A DNA stretch of 64,000 nucleotides from Alphaproteobacteria bacterium (GTDB lineage Bacteria; Pseudomonadota; Alphaproteobacteria; Caulobacterales; Caulobacteraceae). The first letter of the stretch is position 1, and each line of letters opens with the position of its first letter. The stretch covers positions 50,508-114,507 of the forward strand of contig JAHJOK010000024.1 of assembly GCA_018820205.1 (NCBI GenBank), in the 5' to 3' direction. The translations under genes and the position numbers were made by a program. Below, piece after piece: positions 1-11,379 of the stretch. The notes beneath the pieces are model-generated. The model was given only the letters and a program-made list of their open reading frames with translations, was not told the DNA's origin and did no database searches.

Positions 1-46
1 GGTCTTCGGTGACGGCAGGGTCGAGAGGGGCGGTCGTATCGCTCAC
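1..46 (-). CDS. N-terminus of an unidentified protein, cut by window edge
   Basis: Only the first 15 codons are inside the window. Read on the minus strand from a GTG at 44-46 they give (M)[14 protein letters not shown] with no stop, so the gene continues beyond base 1. The acidic, proline- and threonine-rich start identifies no family. It lies downstream of the tRNA-Leu gene on the same strand. The reading frame is plausible but short, so even its being coding is uncertain. Confidence 0.4.
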   Translation of the reverse strand, partial: MSDTTAPLDPAVTED

Positions 47-113
47 GCGGCGGGCCTTCCTCTCTCGATGTGAATCAGCCGGTAGCGCCGATCTTTATCC
101 TGTTTCCGTCTGA

Positions 114-198
114 TGGTGCGGTCGAGAAGACTCGAACTTCCACGGGTTGCCCCACAGCGACCTCAACGCTGCGCGTCTACCAATTCCGCCACGACCGC
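114..198 (-). tRNA. tRNA-Leu (anticodon GAG)
   Basis: The minus strand folds as a class II tRNA. The 7-bp acceptor GCGGTCG pairs with CGACCGC, the anticodon stem CAGCG/CGCTG carries loop TTGAGGT (anticodon GAG), there is a long variable arm, the T loop is TTCGAGT, and CCA is encoded. The length is 85 nt with CCA. GAG decodes CUU/CUC leucine codons. Confidence 0.95.
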
Positions 199-249
199 TC
201 GCATCGGAGCGGGGGCGATAGCGTAAGGCGGACCGAAAGGAAAGAGGCG

Positions 250-564
250 TCAGGCGGCGCCGGCCATGAAGTCGTAGAGGTCGGCCGGGCGGGTCACGGT
301 GATGGCGATGCGATCCTCGTGGATTTCGATCATGCCGCGCGCGACCGGATGATTGTTGGCCAGGATCCAGACCTCGTCGTTCTCGGATGCGTTGAGCGGA
401 ATAACGGCGCCCCGGCCCATCTTCAGCAGTTGGGACATGGGCAGCACCGATCGCCCGAGCACGACGGAGAGTTCGACGTCGACGGCTTCGATCTGGCTCA
501 AGGAAACTCCGGAAACGCTGGGATCGCCGACTGCGGAACTTGCATTGGCGGCCCTGGCCCTCAC
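250..564 (-). CDS. FliN/SpoA-domain flagellar motor switch family protein
   Basis: A 104-residue protein whose C-terminal ~75 residues match the SpoA (FliN/FliM C-terminal) fold: a [11 protein letters not shown] strand, then [15 protein letters not shown], then [17 protein letters not shown]. FliN proteins sit in the cytoplasmic C-ring of the flagellar motor and help set rotation direction. There are no other flagellar genes in this window, so this is an isolated member and could be a paralogue rather than the main fliN. The longest start is a GTG at 562-564, only 12 bp from the divergent lipB start, so the true start may lie further in. Family assignment is good; the specific role is inferred. 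Confidence 0.8.
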   Translation of the reverse strand: MRARAANASSAVGDPSVSGVSLSQIEAVDVELSVVLGRSVLPMSQLLKMGRGAVIPLNASENDEVWILANNHPVARGMIEIHEDRIAITVTRPADLYDFMAGAA

Positions 565-576
565 ATTGGGCCGATC

Positions 577-1293
577 ATGCTTGCCGAGCCGTTAAGCGCC
601 GCCGTTTCCCCGCTGATTCGCACCGACGGCCGCCCGGTCGAATGGGTCGTCGCGCCCGGCTACGTCGCCTATGAGGTCGCCGTGGCCGAGATGGAGGCGC
701 GGGCGGCGGCGATCGCGGCCGGCGAGGCGGCCGAGCGGGTTTGGCTGCTGGAACATCCGCCGCTCTACACCGCCGGCGTCTCGGCCAGGGATGGCGACCT
801 TCTCGATGCGGAACGGTTCCCCGTTCATCGGACGGGGCGTGGCGGACAGTTCACCTATCACGGACCGGGTCAGCGGGTGGCCTATGTGATGCTGGACCTG
901 AACCAGCGTGGTAAGGACGTGCGCGGGTTCGTGCGCGGACTGGAGGCCTGGCTGATCGGCGCCCTGGACCAGTTCGGCGTCGAGGCCGGGATGCGCGAGG
1001 GACGCGTCGGCGTCTGGGTGGAGCGCAAAGGCCCCGGCTGGTCGCGCGAGGACAAGATCGCGGCGATCGGGGTCAAGGTCCGGAAATGGGTCAGCTTCCA
1101 CGGCGTCAGCCTGAACGTGGAGCCGGATCTGGACCATTTCGGCGGGATCGTTCCCTGCGGCATCGCCGAGCACGGCGTCACCAGCCTGGTCGATCTGGGC
1201 GTTCCGGCGACGTTGGACGAAGCGGATGCGGCGCTGAAGGCCAGCTTCGTGCGCGTTTTTGGCGCGGTCGAATTTCCCCGCCCGACGAAATAG
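577..1293 (+). CDS. lipB: Octanoyl-[ACP]:protein N-octanoyltransferase LipB
   Basis: Transfers octanoyl groups from acyl carrier protein to lipoyl domains of 2-oxo-acid dehydrogenases and the glycine cleavage H protein, the first step of lipoate assembly. The 238-residue product has the family signature [12 protein letters not shown] (about residues 88-99), the catalytic lysine in KIAAIGVKV (about K160) and the catalytic cysteine in VPCGI (about C194). I chose ATG 577 because the open frame upstream of it has no homology to the family and overlaps the divergent fliN-like gene. The length is slightly longer than E. coli LipB (213 aa). Confidence 0.93.
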   Translation: MLAEPLSAAVSPLIRTDGRPVEWVVAPGYVAYEVAVAEMEARAAAIAAGEAAERVWLLEHPPLYTAGVSARDGDLLDAERFPVHRTGRGGQFTYHGPGQRVAYVMLDLNQRGKDVRGFVRGLEAWLIGALDQFGVEAGMREGRVGVWVERKGPGWSREDKIAAIGVKVRKWVSFHGVSLNVEPDLDHFGGIVPCGIAEHGVTSLVDLGVPATLDEADAALKASFVRVFGAVEFPRPTK

Positions 1294-1342
1294 AGGCTTA
1301 ACAGCTACACCGTACGGTCGCGAACGGTCGGGTTGAGTCGGG

Positions 1343-2935
1343 GTGAGCAGGATGGATGGATCGACGGCGGCCCTGGCGCCGCGCACGCCCGCCGAACGTC
1401 CTGCGGCAGCTGAGCTTGCGACTTTCTTCGACGTTTCCCTGGACATGCTGATCATCCGCGAACTGGACGGCACGGTCGCCCGCGCCAGTCCCTCGTGGGA
1501 GACTCATATGGGCTGGCGGCCCCGGGACCTGGAAGGCACGCCCCTGTTGCTGTTGGTGCATCCGGACGACATGCCCGGCACGGTCGACAGCGTCGTCGAG
1601 GTCGAGACCCGGGCGCCGGCTGCGCCGGTGGTAGGGCACGTCAACCGATATCGCCACCGCGACGGGTCGTATCGCACCCTGGAATGGCGGGCTCACCGCG
1701 AGGGGGACCGGATCTATGCCGTGGCTCGCGACGTCACAGAACGGGCCGCGGCGGACCGCGCCCTGGTCGAGGCCAAGGCGGCGGCCGAGGCCGCCAGCCG
1801 CGCCAAGACCGACTTCCTGGCCAATATGAGCCACGAGATCCGCACCCCGCTGAACGGCGTCATCGGCATCGTAGATTCCCTGCGCCGCACCGAACTTAGC
1901 GCCGAACAGCGAGAGATGGTCGAGCTGATCCAGGGTGCCGGGGTCACGCTGGAGCGGCTGGTCTCCGACATCCTCGATGTCTCCAAGATCGAGGCCGGGC
2001 GGCTGGATCTGGAGGCCCGTCAATTCGACCTGGAGACGGCGCTGGAGGGAATCATCGACCTGGCCCACAGCCGGGCGGCCGAAAAGGGCCTGGACTTCGA
2101 GGTCCGCCGGGGCGTCGGCGCGCGCGGCGTCTTCATGGGGGACAGCACCCGCATTGGCCAGATCGCCACCAATCTGTTGTCCAATGCCGTGAAGTTCACG
2201 TCGCAGGGCGGCGTCACGGTCGACTGGGACGTGGCCGGCGACGAGGAGGGCGAGGGGGTGCTGACCCTGGTCGTGTCCGACACCGGGGTGGGGTTCGACG
2301 CCGAGGCGGGCGCGCGCCTGTTCCAGAGGTTCAACCAGGCTGACACCTCCATCACGCGGCGGTTCGGCGGCACCGGCCTGGGCCTGTCGATCTGCCGGTC
2401 ACTGGCCGAGATGATGGGCGGGTCCATAGAGGCTCGCTCGACTCCCGGCGAGGGCAGCGCCTTCACCCTGTCCCTGCCGCTGCCCCGGATGGTCGCGCTG
2501 GAAGAACATGATGGTCTGGCCGCGCCCTCCGATCCGCGACCGGCGCCGGTATTCCTGCCCGAACGACCGCTTCGCATATTGCTGGCCGAGGACCACCCGA
2601 CCAATCAGCGCGTGGTGCAACTGATCCTGGCCTCCGCAGGGGCGGAAGTGGTCACGGTCGAGAACGGCGCCCTGGCGGTGGAAGCCGTCGAACGCTCGCG
2701 TTTCGACGTGGTCCTGATGGACATGCAGATGCCGGTCATGGACGGGCTGACCGCCACCCGCGCCATCCGCGTCACCGAACACGGCGGCGGGCGGACCCCG
2801 ATCATCATGCTGAGCGCGAACGCCATGGCCGAGCACCGCTATGAAGCGCTGGCGGCCGGCGCCGACCTGCATGTCGCCAAGCCGGTGACGGCGGCCAGCC
2901 TGCTGGCGGGGATCGCACAGGCGGTGGTGGAGTAG
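1343..2935 (+). CDS. PAS-domain hybrid histidine kinase / response regulator
   Basis: A 530-residue cytoplasmic signalling protein with no membrane segment. Order: a PAS sensor domain (about 25-135), a HisKA dimerisation domain with phospho-acceptor H164 in [10 protein letters not shown], an HATPase domain with N box ([10 protein letters not shown], about 277-286), DTGVGF and GGTGLGLSI, and a C-terminal receiver with phospho-acceptor D460 ([12 protein letters not shown]) and K513. All catalytic residues are present. No cognate regulator is adjacent, so the downstream partner (possibly an Hpt protein) is elsewhere. Start GTG 1343; ATG 1352 is an alternative. The signal sensed is unknown. Confidence 0.92.
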   Translation: MSRMDGSTAALAPRTPAERPAAAELATFFDVSLDMLIIRELDGTVARASPSWETHMGWRPRDLEGTPLLLLVHPDDMPGTVDSVVEVETRAPAAPVVGHVNRYRHRDGSYRTLEWRAHREGDRIYAVARDVTERAAADRALVEAKAAAEAASRAKTDFLANMSHEIRTPLNGVIGIVDSLRRTELSAEQREMVELIQGAGVTLERLVSDILDVSKIEAGRLDLEARQFDLETALEGIIDLAHSRAAEKGLDFEVRRGVGARGVFMGDSTRIGQIATNLLSNAVKFTSQGGVTVDWDVAGDEEGEGVLTLVVSDTGVGFDAEAGARLFQRFNQADTSITRRFGGTGLGLSICRSLAEMMGGSIEARSTPGEGSAFTLSLPLPRMVALEEHDGLAAPSDPRPAPVFLPERPLRILLAEDHPTNQRVVQLILASAGAEVVTVENGALAVEAVERSRFDVVLMDMQMPVMDGLTATRAIRVTEHGGGRTPIIMLSANAMAEHRYEALAAGADLHVAKPVTAASLLAGIAQAVVE

Positions 2936-2958
2936 GGGCTTTCGCCGAGGGCGTGGCC

Positions 2959-4956
<1,998 letters not shown>

Positions 4957-5118
4957 GGTCTGTCCGTAAGGGGCGGTCGAGGGCCTGTAAACGGCTGTCA
5001 GCGCGCTCGCGTCGGGGGCGAACCGTCACACGATCGCCGTTCTGGGTTGGCAAGATAAGGGTTCATCGGCTTTAACTCAGGGCCGAACCACTCGCATTCC
5101 CCGGCCTGGAGCTCGCCA

Positions 5119-6609
5119 ATGATCCGTTTCATGACCGCCGTTTCGGCGGCCGCCTTCGTGCTCGTCGCGGGCGCGACGTCCGCCCAGGACTTCCGCCAGC
5201 TGGCCCAGACCGACCTGCAGGCCGCCCATGACGAACTTCGCGATAACCACCCTGCGGCCGTCATCCCCGGCGCCGCCGGCGACACCTTCCGCAGCTGGCT
5301 GGACGCCGGTCTGGCCGATGCCCAGGGCAATATCGGCCAGGTGAACTCGGGCGACGCCCATGCCTATCTGATGCGCTACTACGGCGCCGGGTTCCGCGAT
5401 TCGAACATCTCCATCCGGCCGACCTTCGAAGGCCTCGGCCCCTATTTCGGAACCAGCTGGCCCGGCATCGCGACCGGATGGCGCGACGGTCAGTATGTCG
5501 TGACCTATGTGAAGCGCGGCGTTCGCAACGCACCGCGCATCGGCGACGTGGTGGTCAGCTGCAATCTGACGCCGATCGAGGAGTTCGCCCGCGGAAAGCT
5601 GGATAAGTGGGAAGGCAATCTGGAAACCGAGGCCGGTCGCGTGACCTCGGCCCCGTATCTGCTGTGGAACCGCAACAACCCGTTCGCCAACGGCATGCCT
5701 TCGGTCTGTGAGTTCAAGCGCGGCGAGCGCGGCCGTCCGCGTTCGACCGATCTGCGCCCGCTTCCCATCGAGGCCGGTGATCTGGAAGCCGCCTACCGCG
5801 CCACCGTCTATATGCCGTCGGCGACGCCGCTGAGCGTCGAGACCGTCAACGGCCGGCCGTGGGTGCATGTCCACTCGTTCGCGGACAGCGCGGGCTGGGA
5901 TGCGTTCAACAGCCTGGTCGAAGCCCAGGCCGGCGCGCTGCGTGCGCCCGCCGGCTTCGTGCTGGACCTGCGCGCCGCCTCGGGCGCTTCGGCCTATACG
6001 TCCACGGCGCGCGGTTATGGCCTGGCCAACCGCATCTGGACGCCGGAGTTCACCGTCAGCCGCCAGCCGGCCGCCGGCGAGATCACCTATCGCGCCACCC
6101 AGGGCAACCGCGACTGGTATGCGGCCACCCTCGGCCGGATGCAGGCCGATCCCCGCTTCGTGCAGGAAGCCACGCCGGTCATCGTCCAGACCCAGGAAAT
6201 CGTCGCCGCCTTCGACGCCTCGCTGGCGTCGGGTCAGCAGACCTTCACCCTGCCCGGACGCGCCGCCGTGCCGGACACGGGCGCGCCGAACCCGGTCCAG
6301 GGTCCGGTGATCGTCCTGGTGGACGCCGGCTGCTCGGGCGGTTGCCTGGACACGCTGGACCTGCTGACGCGCCTGCCGAACGTGCGTCTGGCGGGTTCGA
6401 CCACGGCGACCGACTCGATCTTCATCGAGCCGACCGTGATGCGCCTGCCGTCGAACTATTCGGACCTCAGCTATGGCCACAAGGCCTGGACCAGCCGCCA
6501 GCGCCCCAACAACGAGCCGTTCACCCCGGAACAAGGCCTGGTCTACACCGGCAACCCGGCGGACGAGACCGCCGTGCGCGCCTGGGTCGGCACGCTGTTC
6601 GGCGGCTGA
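5119..6609 (+). CDS. Secreted S41-peptidase-like protein
   Basis: A 496-residue protein beginning with a Sec signal peptide (positively charged start, hydrophobic run, cleavage likely after TSAQD region, about residue 22). The remainder is a predicted periplasmic protein resembling tail-specific protease (S41) relatives: a GDVVVSCNLTPIEEF segment in place of the PDZ-like stretch, FVLDLRAASGAS, and VIVLVDAGCSGGCLDTLDLL where S41 enzymes have the nucleophile segment. The serine sits between cysteines and the usual SASE pattern is absent, so activity is uncertain. An alternative Met start at residue 5 exists. It is a single gene with its own strong terminator. Confidence 0.65.
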   Translation: MIRFMTAVSAAAFVLVAGATSAQDFRQLAQTDLQAAHDELRDNHPAAVIPGAAGDTFRSWLDAGLADAQGNIGQVNSGDAHAYLMRYYGAGFRDSNISIRPTFEGLGPYFGTSWPGIATGWRDGQYVVTYVKRGVRNAPRIGDVVVSCNLTPIEEFARGKLDKWEGNLETEAGRVTSAPYLLWNRNNPFANGMPSVCEFKRGERGRPRSTDLRPLPIEAGDLEAAYRATVYMPSATPLSVETVNGRPWVHVHSFADSAGWDAFNSLVEAQAGALRAPAGFVLDLRAASGASAYTSTARGYGLANRIWTPEFTVSRQPAAGEITYRATQGNRDWYAATLGRMQADPRFVQEATPVIVQTQEIVAAFDASLASGQQTFTLPGRAAVPDTGAPNPVQGPVIVLVDAGCSGGCLDTLDLLTRLPNVRLAGSTTATDSIFIEPTVMRLPSNYSDLSYGHKAWTSRQRPNNEPFTPEQGLVYTGNPADETAVRAWVGTLFGG

Positions 6610-6634
6610 CCGCAGCGTTCGATGATTGAGGCAG

Positions 6635-6667
6635 GGCCGGGCGAGGGAAACCTCGCCCGGCCTTTTT
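6635..6667 (+). terminator. Intrinsic terminator after the S41-like gene
   Basis: A 12-bp GC-rich stem (GGCCGGGCGAGG pairing with CCTCGCCCGGCC) closes a GAAA loop and is followed by five T residues. It starts 26 bp after the stop codon. Confidence 0.92.
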
Positions 6668-6755
6668 CGTCAGGGAGGGTGTCTTGTCCCTCTGCGCGCA
6701 CGAGGGAGACGGCTGTGGCCTTGGAACCGTCGCCCTCGGCCCCCATTTCCGGTCC

Positions 6756-7247
6756 ATGACCGACATCACCGAAGCCCCGACCACCCGTTCCGCCTCCGGT
6801 TACGACCTGACGCCGCCCAGCGAGGGCCAGCGTGTGGCGCTGGAGGCCGATCTCACCGCCGAGGAGAAGCGGGTTTTGCTGTCGCATGGCACCGAAGCGC
6901 CGTTCTGCGGCGTCCTGCTGGGCGAGAAGCGGCCGGGCGTCTTCTGCTGCCGCGAGTGCGGCCTGCCGCTGTTCAGGGCGACGACCAAGTTCGAGAGCGG
7001 CACCGGCTGGCCCAGCTTCACCCAGCCGGTGGACGAGGCCCATGTCACAGCCATCGAGGACCGCGCCTATGGCATGGTGCGCACCGAGACGACCTGCGCG
7101 CGCTGCGGCAGCCATCAGGGGCATGTGTTTCCCGACGGCCCGCCGCCGACTGGTCTGCGCTACTGCATCAACTCGGTCGCCCTGACCTTCGTGCCCGAGG
7201 GCAGCCCGCTGCCGGATCCCCTGAAACGCGGCGACGGGGTCGCCTGA
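6756..7247 (+). CDS. msrB: Peptide-methionine (R)-S-oxide reductase MsrB
   Basis: Reduces methionine-R-sulfoxide in proteins, using thioredoxin. The 163-residue product has both zinc-binding pairs (CREC and CARC), the family stretch TGWPSF, and the catalytic cysteine in RYCINSVAL. The frame is open upstream to 6684, but that part overlaps the preceding terminator region and has no family similarity; I use ATG 6756 (MTDITEAP). The N-terminal ~30 residues are a low-complexity extension. No signal peptide is seen, so it is cytoplasmic. Confidence 0.93.
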   Translation: MTDITEAPTTRSASGYDLTPPSEGQRVALEADLTAEEKRVLLSHGTEAPFCGVLLGEKRPGVFCCRECGLPLFRATTKFESGTGWPSFTQPVDEAHVTAIEDRAYGMVRTETTCARCGSHQGHVFPDGPPPTGLRYCINSVALTFVPEGSPLPDPLKRGDGVA

Positions 7248-7319
7248 CCCGCAGGCGAGATTGCATCACTGTCCCGCCTTAATCCGGGTTAGGATGGTCG
7301 GACATCCGGAGTTGCGTTC

Positions 7320-7937
7320 ATGCTGACCGTCCTCACTGTCGCCGCCCTGATGATCGCCGGCGACCCCGCCCGTGATCCTGACGGCGTGGTGTCCACCGCG
7401 CCGCGCGACGCCGCCGACGCAGTTCTGGTGGGCGCGGTCGCGCCGACCTCGGACGCCCGGCCGGATGCGGCCGCCCAGGCCCAGGCGCTGACCCCGCATG
7501 ATCTGACCACCGACGAACAGATCGACCGCTGGCTTTTGGCCCGCTCGCCGGAGAGCCAGCCGTTCGCCGGCGACCAGGGCCCGGTGGACGACCGTCAGAT
7601 GCATGGCTTCGTCAGCGGCGCGATCGGCACCAACGATTTCAACTCGGTCTCGGTTGGCGTCTCCCTGCCTGTCGGCGAGACCGGCAGAATCGACCTGACC
7701 TACAGCCAGACGAAGAACGGCTATGGCTATCCCGGCTATGGCTACGGCTACCCCGGAGCCGGCTTCGACCATCCGGGATACGCCTACGGTGCCCGCCCGT
7801 TCGGCGGCCATGATTCGTTCTACGGTGCGCCGTCGCGGTCCGGCCGGTCGGTCTCGCTGGGCTTCAGTATGGACGAGCGGCGGTCGCGCGACGTACGGGA
7901 ACCGCTGCGGACGCGGGGCCTCACCGCCGAGGACTGA
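7320..7937 (+). CDS. Secreted or envelope protein of unknown function, Gly/Tyr-rich
   Basis: 205 residues with a short hydrophobic N-terminus (MLTVLTVAALMIAG) that may act as a signal sequence. The middle has a beta-rich stretch (FVSGAIGTNDFNSVSVGVSL), and the C-terminal third has a GYGYPGYGYGYPG repeat tract followed by an Arg-rich tail. The ordered part suggests an envelope protein with alternating strands. I recognise no family. The ATG directly follows a plausible site (CATCCGGAG) and the gene is followed by a terminator. Confidence 0.7.
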   Translation: MLTVLTVAALMIAGDPARDPDGVVSTAPRDAADAVLVGAVAPTSDARPDAAAQAQALTPHDLTTDEQIDRWLLARSPESQPFAGDQGPVDDRQMHGFVSGAIGTNDFNSVSVGVSLPVGETGRIDLTYSQTKNGYGYPGYGYGYPGAGFDHPGYAYGARPFGGHDSFYGAPSRSGRSVSLGFSMDERRSRDVREPLRTRGLTAED

Positions 7938-7954
7938 TCACAGTCCTGATACGC

Positions 7955-7984
7955 AAAAGGCCCGGTCTCGCGACCGGGCCTTTG
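7955..7984 (+). terminator. Intrinsic terminator, bidirectional
   Basis: AAAAGGCCCGGTC pairs with GACCGGGCCTTT around a TCGC loop. Flanking A and T tracts let it work in both directions, ending the Gly/Tyr-rich gene on the plus strand and tRNA-Thr transcription on the minus strand. Confidence 0.88.
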
Positions 7985-7993
7985 TCGTTCAGA

Positions 7994-8068
<75 letters not shown>

Positions 8069-8163
8069 CTGTTCTGAGGAAGCGGCCGTATAGCCACTCA
8101 TATCGCGGGGGGGAAGCCCCATTTCCCCTTGCCCCGGAAGATTTCCCGAGGCTGACTGAACGG

Positions 8164-8340
8164 ATGACCGAACCTCCCGAGTCTTCGACGCCCGCCGCGG
8201 CGGCCCAGACGCCCCAGGCTCAGCGCAGTCCCGAACAGATCGCCAAGGCCGAACGGGCCAATCGTCTGGCCAAGGCCCTGCGCGACAATCTGCGGCGTCG
8301 CAAGGCGGTCCAGCCCGCTCGCGACAAGCCGGGCAACTGA
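8164..8340 (+). CDS. Small basic protein of unknown function upstream of murA
   Basis: A 58-residue product with a Pro/Ala/Gln-rich first half and a basic amphipathic helix (EQIAKAERANRLAKALRDNLRRRK). It is cytoplasmic, with no cysteines. The frame is open far upstream through the tRNA region; ATG 8164 is the first start that makes sense after the tRNA gene. It lies 102 bp ahead of murA. It resembles the many short, basic, uncharacterised alphaproteobacterial proteins; nothing in it gives a function. Confidence 0.65.
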   Translation: MTEPPESSTPAAAAQTPQAQRSPEQIAKAERANRLAKALRDNLRRRKAVQPARDKPGN

Positions 8341-8442
8341 AAGTCATCGCCGGTTCAGGCCGCGGCTCTTTCGCAACACAGGGCGGCCGCGCTAGATAAC
8401 CGACCCGCCCGGCCATTCCGTCCGCGCGGCGTCAGGGACGAT

Positions 8443-9747
8443 ATGGACAGCATCACGGTTCACGGAGGGGCCACCCTTCACGGTTCGATCCCGGTCAGCG
8501 GGGCCAAGAACTCGGCCATCAAATTGATGGCGGCGTCGATCCTGACCGACCAGCCGTTGCGCCTGACCAATATGCCGCGCCTGGCGGATACGAAATTCCT
8601 GGGTCGGCTGTTGCGCCAGTTCGGCGTCGAGGTGACCGAAAACGGCCACGGCGCCGATCAGGAAACGCTGTTCGACGCGAAACAGATCACCTCCACCTTC
8701 GCCCCCTATGATCTGGTGCGTCAGATGCGGGCCAGCTTCAACGTGCTGGGTCCCCTGCTGGCGCGGACCGGCGAGGCCAAGGTCTCGCTGCCGGGCGGCT
8801 GCACCATCGGCGCGCGACCGGTGGACCTGCACATCGACGCCCTGACGCGGCTAGGCGCCGTGATCGAGCTGGAGGAGGGCTATGTCTCCGCGACCGCGCC
8901 CAAGGGTCTGATCGGGGCCGAGATTGAGTTTCCGTTCGTCTCCGTCGGCGCCACCGAGCACACCTTGATGGCCGCGACCCTGGCGCGGGGAACGACGGTG
9001 CTCAAGCGTGCGGCGCGGGAGCCGGAGATCGGCGATCTGGCGCGGTGTCTGGTGATGATGGGCGCGCGAATCGAGGGGATCGACACCGACACCTTGACGA
9101 TCGAGGGCGTGAGCTCGCTGGCCGGCGGCGAGTGGTCGGTGATTCCCGACCGGATCGAGATGGGCTCCTATGCCTGCGCCGCCGCCATGGCGGGCGGCGA
9201 GGTGCGGCTGACGCGGGCCAGCGCGGGTCTGATCCAGTCGCTGACCGACAAGATGATCGAGGCGGGCGTCGAGATCACGCCGACCGATGACGGGGTCGTG
9301 GTCAAGCGCGATCCGGCGCGGCGGTTGCAGGCCGTGAACGTGGCGACGGAAGTCTATCCCGGCTTCGCGACCGATCTCCAGGCCCAGTTCATGGCGCTGA
9401 TGACCACGGCGGACGGGGTCAGCACGATCCACGAGAACATCTTCGAGAACCGGTTCATGCATGCGCCCGAACTGGCGCGGCTGGGCGCCGACATCTCGGT
9501 CCATGCGGGCGAAGCGCATGTCACGGGCGTAGAGCGGCTGAAGGGCGCCCCGGTTATGGCGACGGATCTTAGGGCTTCCGTCAGCCTGGTGATCGCCGGA
9601 CTGGTCGCGGAGGGGGAAACCACCATCGGCCGGGTCTATCATCTGGATCGCGGCTTCGAGCGTCTGGAGGAGAAGCTCGGCGCGTGCGGCGCGGATATCC
9701 GGCGGGTCAGCGGACCGGCCGTCGAAGGACCGGGCGATGACCACTGA
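8443..9747 (+). CDS. murA: UDP-N-acetylglucosamine 1-carboxyvinyltransferase MurA
   Basis: Catalyses the first committed step of peptidoglycan synthesis, moving enolpyruvate from PEP to UDP-GlcNAc. 434 residues with K22 in SGAKNSAIK and the PEP-attacking cysteine (about C120) in [15 protein letters not shown], so the fosfomycin-sensitive form. The length is normal (about 420-430). The start ATG follows GGGACGAT. The last 11 bases overlap the next gene, indicating one transcript. Confidence 0.97.
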   Translation: MDSITVHGGATLHGSIPVSGAKNSAIKLMAASILTDQPLRLTNMPRLADTKFLGRLLRQFGVEVTENGHGADQETLFDAKQITSTFAPYDLVRQMRASFNVLGPLLARTGEAKVSLPGGCTIGARPVDLHIDALTRLGAVIELEEGYVSATAPKGLIGAEIEFPFVSVGATEHTLMAATLARGTTVLKRAAREPEIGDLARCLVMMGARIEGIDTDTLTIEGVSSLAGGEWSVIPDRIEMGSYACAAAMAGGEVRLTRASAGLIQSLTDKMIEAGVEITPTDDGVVVKRDPARRLQAVNVATEVYPGFATDLQAQFMALMTTADGVSTIHENIFENRFMHAPELARLGADISVHAGEAHVTGVERLKGAPVMATDLRASVSLVIAGLVAEGETTIGRVYHLDRGFERLEEKLGACGADIRRVSGPAVEGPGDDH

Positions 9748-10249
9748 GACGATGACGCCCGACGAGGGTCTGGCGCCGGAGGAGGCCGTGGCCATCCGCG
9801 CCTTGGCCGGGCCGAACGCGCCCTTGCGGCTGCTGGCCGAGGACGACGAGGATCTGGCGATCATCTCGGCCGCGCTTCAGGACGCGATCCTGCGCCCGGT
9901 CGACATCGTCTGGGAGAAGGGTGCGCGTCGCCTGACGATCGAACTGTCGCGGTTCTGCTGGGAGTGCGGCGGCACGCGGGTGCGGGCGGCGATGCAGTTC
10001 GGGGACGTCCTGGCGGTCAAGAGCCGGGGTCTGCCGAGGCTGCCCGATACGGCCCTGGAGCTTCTGGCCCTGCATTTCATCGAGGGCGAGGCCCCGGGCG
10101 GCCGGGTGATCCTGATGTTTGCGGGCGGCGGCGACCTCAGGGTCGATGTCGAATGCCTGGATGCGGTGGTGGCCGACCTGTCCGACCGCTGGGCCGCGCG
10201 AATCGCCCCGACGCACCTGGACGCGCCGTCCGCGGGGAGCGAGCCGTGA
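9737..10249 (+). CDS. DUF2948 family protein
   Basis: 170 residues, cytoplasmic, beta-rich. Contains [24 protein letters not shown] near residues 33-56 and [33 protein letters not shown] near the C-terminus, the pattern of alphaproteobacterial DUF2948 proteins that follow murA. The function is unknown; constant linkage to murA and to the histidine or UPF0262 genes suggests only co-expression. It overlaps murA by 11 bp and the next gene by 4 bp. Confidence 0.85.
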   Translation: MTTETMTPDEGLAPEEAVAIRALAGPNAPLRLLAEDDEDLAIISAALQDAILRPVDIVWEKGARRLTIELSRFCWECGGTRVRAAMQFGDVLAVKSRGLPRLPDTALELLALHFIEGEAPGGRVILMFAGGGDLRVDVECLDAVVADLSDRWAARIAPTHLDAPSAGSEP

Positions 10250-10710
10250 GCGATCACCGTCTCGCCTCGGTCGATCTGGATGAAGCGACCCTGCCGTCGG
10301 CCACGGCCGAGATCGACCACGAGCGGCGGGTGGCCATCTTCGACCTGATCGAAAAGAACGTCTTTCGCCCCGATGGCGCGGAGGCTGGCCCCTATGGGCT
10401 GAAGCTGTCGTTGCAGGACAACCGACTGGTGTTCGACATCACGGCTGTCGAGTTCAGCCGCACCTACGCCCTGTCGCTTACGCCGTTGAAGAGCGTGCTG
10501 AAGGACTATCTGATGATCTGCGACAGCTACTACGAGGCGTTGCGCGGATCGTCGGCCAGCCAGATCGAGGCCGTGGATATGGGCCGGCGGGGTCTGCACA
10601 ACGAAGGCGCCGAGCTGTTGAAGGCGCGGCTGGACGGCAAGGTCGAGATCGACCACGAGACGGCCCGGCGCTTGTTTACGCTGGTGTGCGCGCTGTATCG
10701 GCGGGGTTAG
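10246..10710 (+). CDS. UPF0262 family protein
   Basis: 154 residues starting at GTG 10246, which overlaps the DUF2948 stop (GTGA). Family features: RVAIFDLIEKNVFRP, NRLVFDI, LSLTPLKSVLKDYLMICDSYYEA, and IDMGRR-like AVDMGRRGLHNEGAE. UPF0262 proteins are restricted to alphaproteobacteria and have no known function. In many relatives hisD lies just before this gene; here it is absent and DUF2948 abuts directly. Confidence 0.88.
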   Translation: MSDHRLASVDLDEATLPSATAEIDHERRVAIFDLIEKNVFRPDGAEAGPYGLKLSLQDNRLVFDITAVEFSRTYALSLTPLKSVLKDYLMICDSYYEALRGSSASQIEAVDMGRRGLHNEGAELLKARLDGKVEIDHETARRLFTLVCALYRRG

Positions 10711-10800
10711 CAAAGGCTTCGCGCCCAGTCTGACGCAGCCCGTGCCAAGAATCTGCGGGGCGGATTGAACCGGCGGCGGTGACGGCGGCACCTTACCTTC

Positions 10801-11379
10801 ATGACGCGGACGGACACGATCATGGACGGTGGGGCCAGCCGGGTCCTGGACGAATATCTGGTCCTGGCCGCGGGGCAGGGGGACCGCAAGGCGTTCGAAC
10901 ATCTGGCCAGGCGCTGGGATCGGCGGCTGGTCGCCCATGCCTGGCGGCTGACAGGCGACCGTGACGTCGCGCGTGATGCGGCCCAGGCGGCCTGGGTCCA
11001 GATCGCACGGGGCCTGTCGTCCTTGAAGGACGAGGCGGCTTTTCCAGCCTGGGCCTATCGGATCGTATCCCGGCGCTGCGCCCGGATCATCGCCGGGCGG
11101 GTCCGCGATCGCGCCCTCGACCTCGCCGTCGCTTCGGAGCCGGAGTTCGCATCGGACACGCCGGATGCAGGCGATCCCACGGGTCAGCGCCGACTGCACG
11201 TCGCGATAGCGCGGCTGCCCGCCGCCCAGCGAGCCGCCATCGCCCTGTTTCATTTCGAAGAATTGAGCATCGCCGAGGTGGCGGTGGCTCTCGACGTCCC
11301 GGCGGGCACGATCAAGACCCGCCTCATGCATGCCCGCCGCACCCTGCGGGCCGCCCTGGAAGGAGACTCCGATGCCTAG
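10801..11379 (+). CDS. ECF-type RNA polymerase sigma factor
   Basis: 192 residues with sigma region 2 (about 25-95: AFEHLARRWDRRLVAHAWRLTGD, RDAAQAAWVQIARGL) and region 4 (about 140-185: LPAAQRAAIALFHFEELSIAEVA, VPAGTIKTRLMHARRTLRAAL, the helix-turn-helix that reads the -35 element). Regions 1.1 and 3 are missing, as in ECF sigmas. It overlaps the next gene, a small membrane protein, by 8 bp; that pairing is typical of sigma/anti-sigma modules. A second Met at residue 8 is an alternative start. The stimulus is unknown. Confidence 0.92.
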   Translation: MTRTDTIMDGGASRVLDEYLVLAAGQGDRKAFEHLARRWDRRLVAHAWRLTGDRDVARDAAQAAWVQIARGLSSLKDEAAFPAWAYRIVSRRCARIIAGRVRDRALDLAVASEPEFASDTPDAGDPTGQRRLHVAIARLPAAQRAAIALFHFEELSIAEVAVALDVPAGTIKTRLMHARRTLRAALEGDSDA

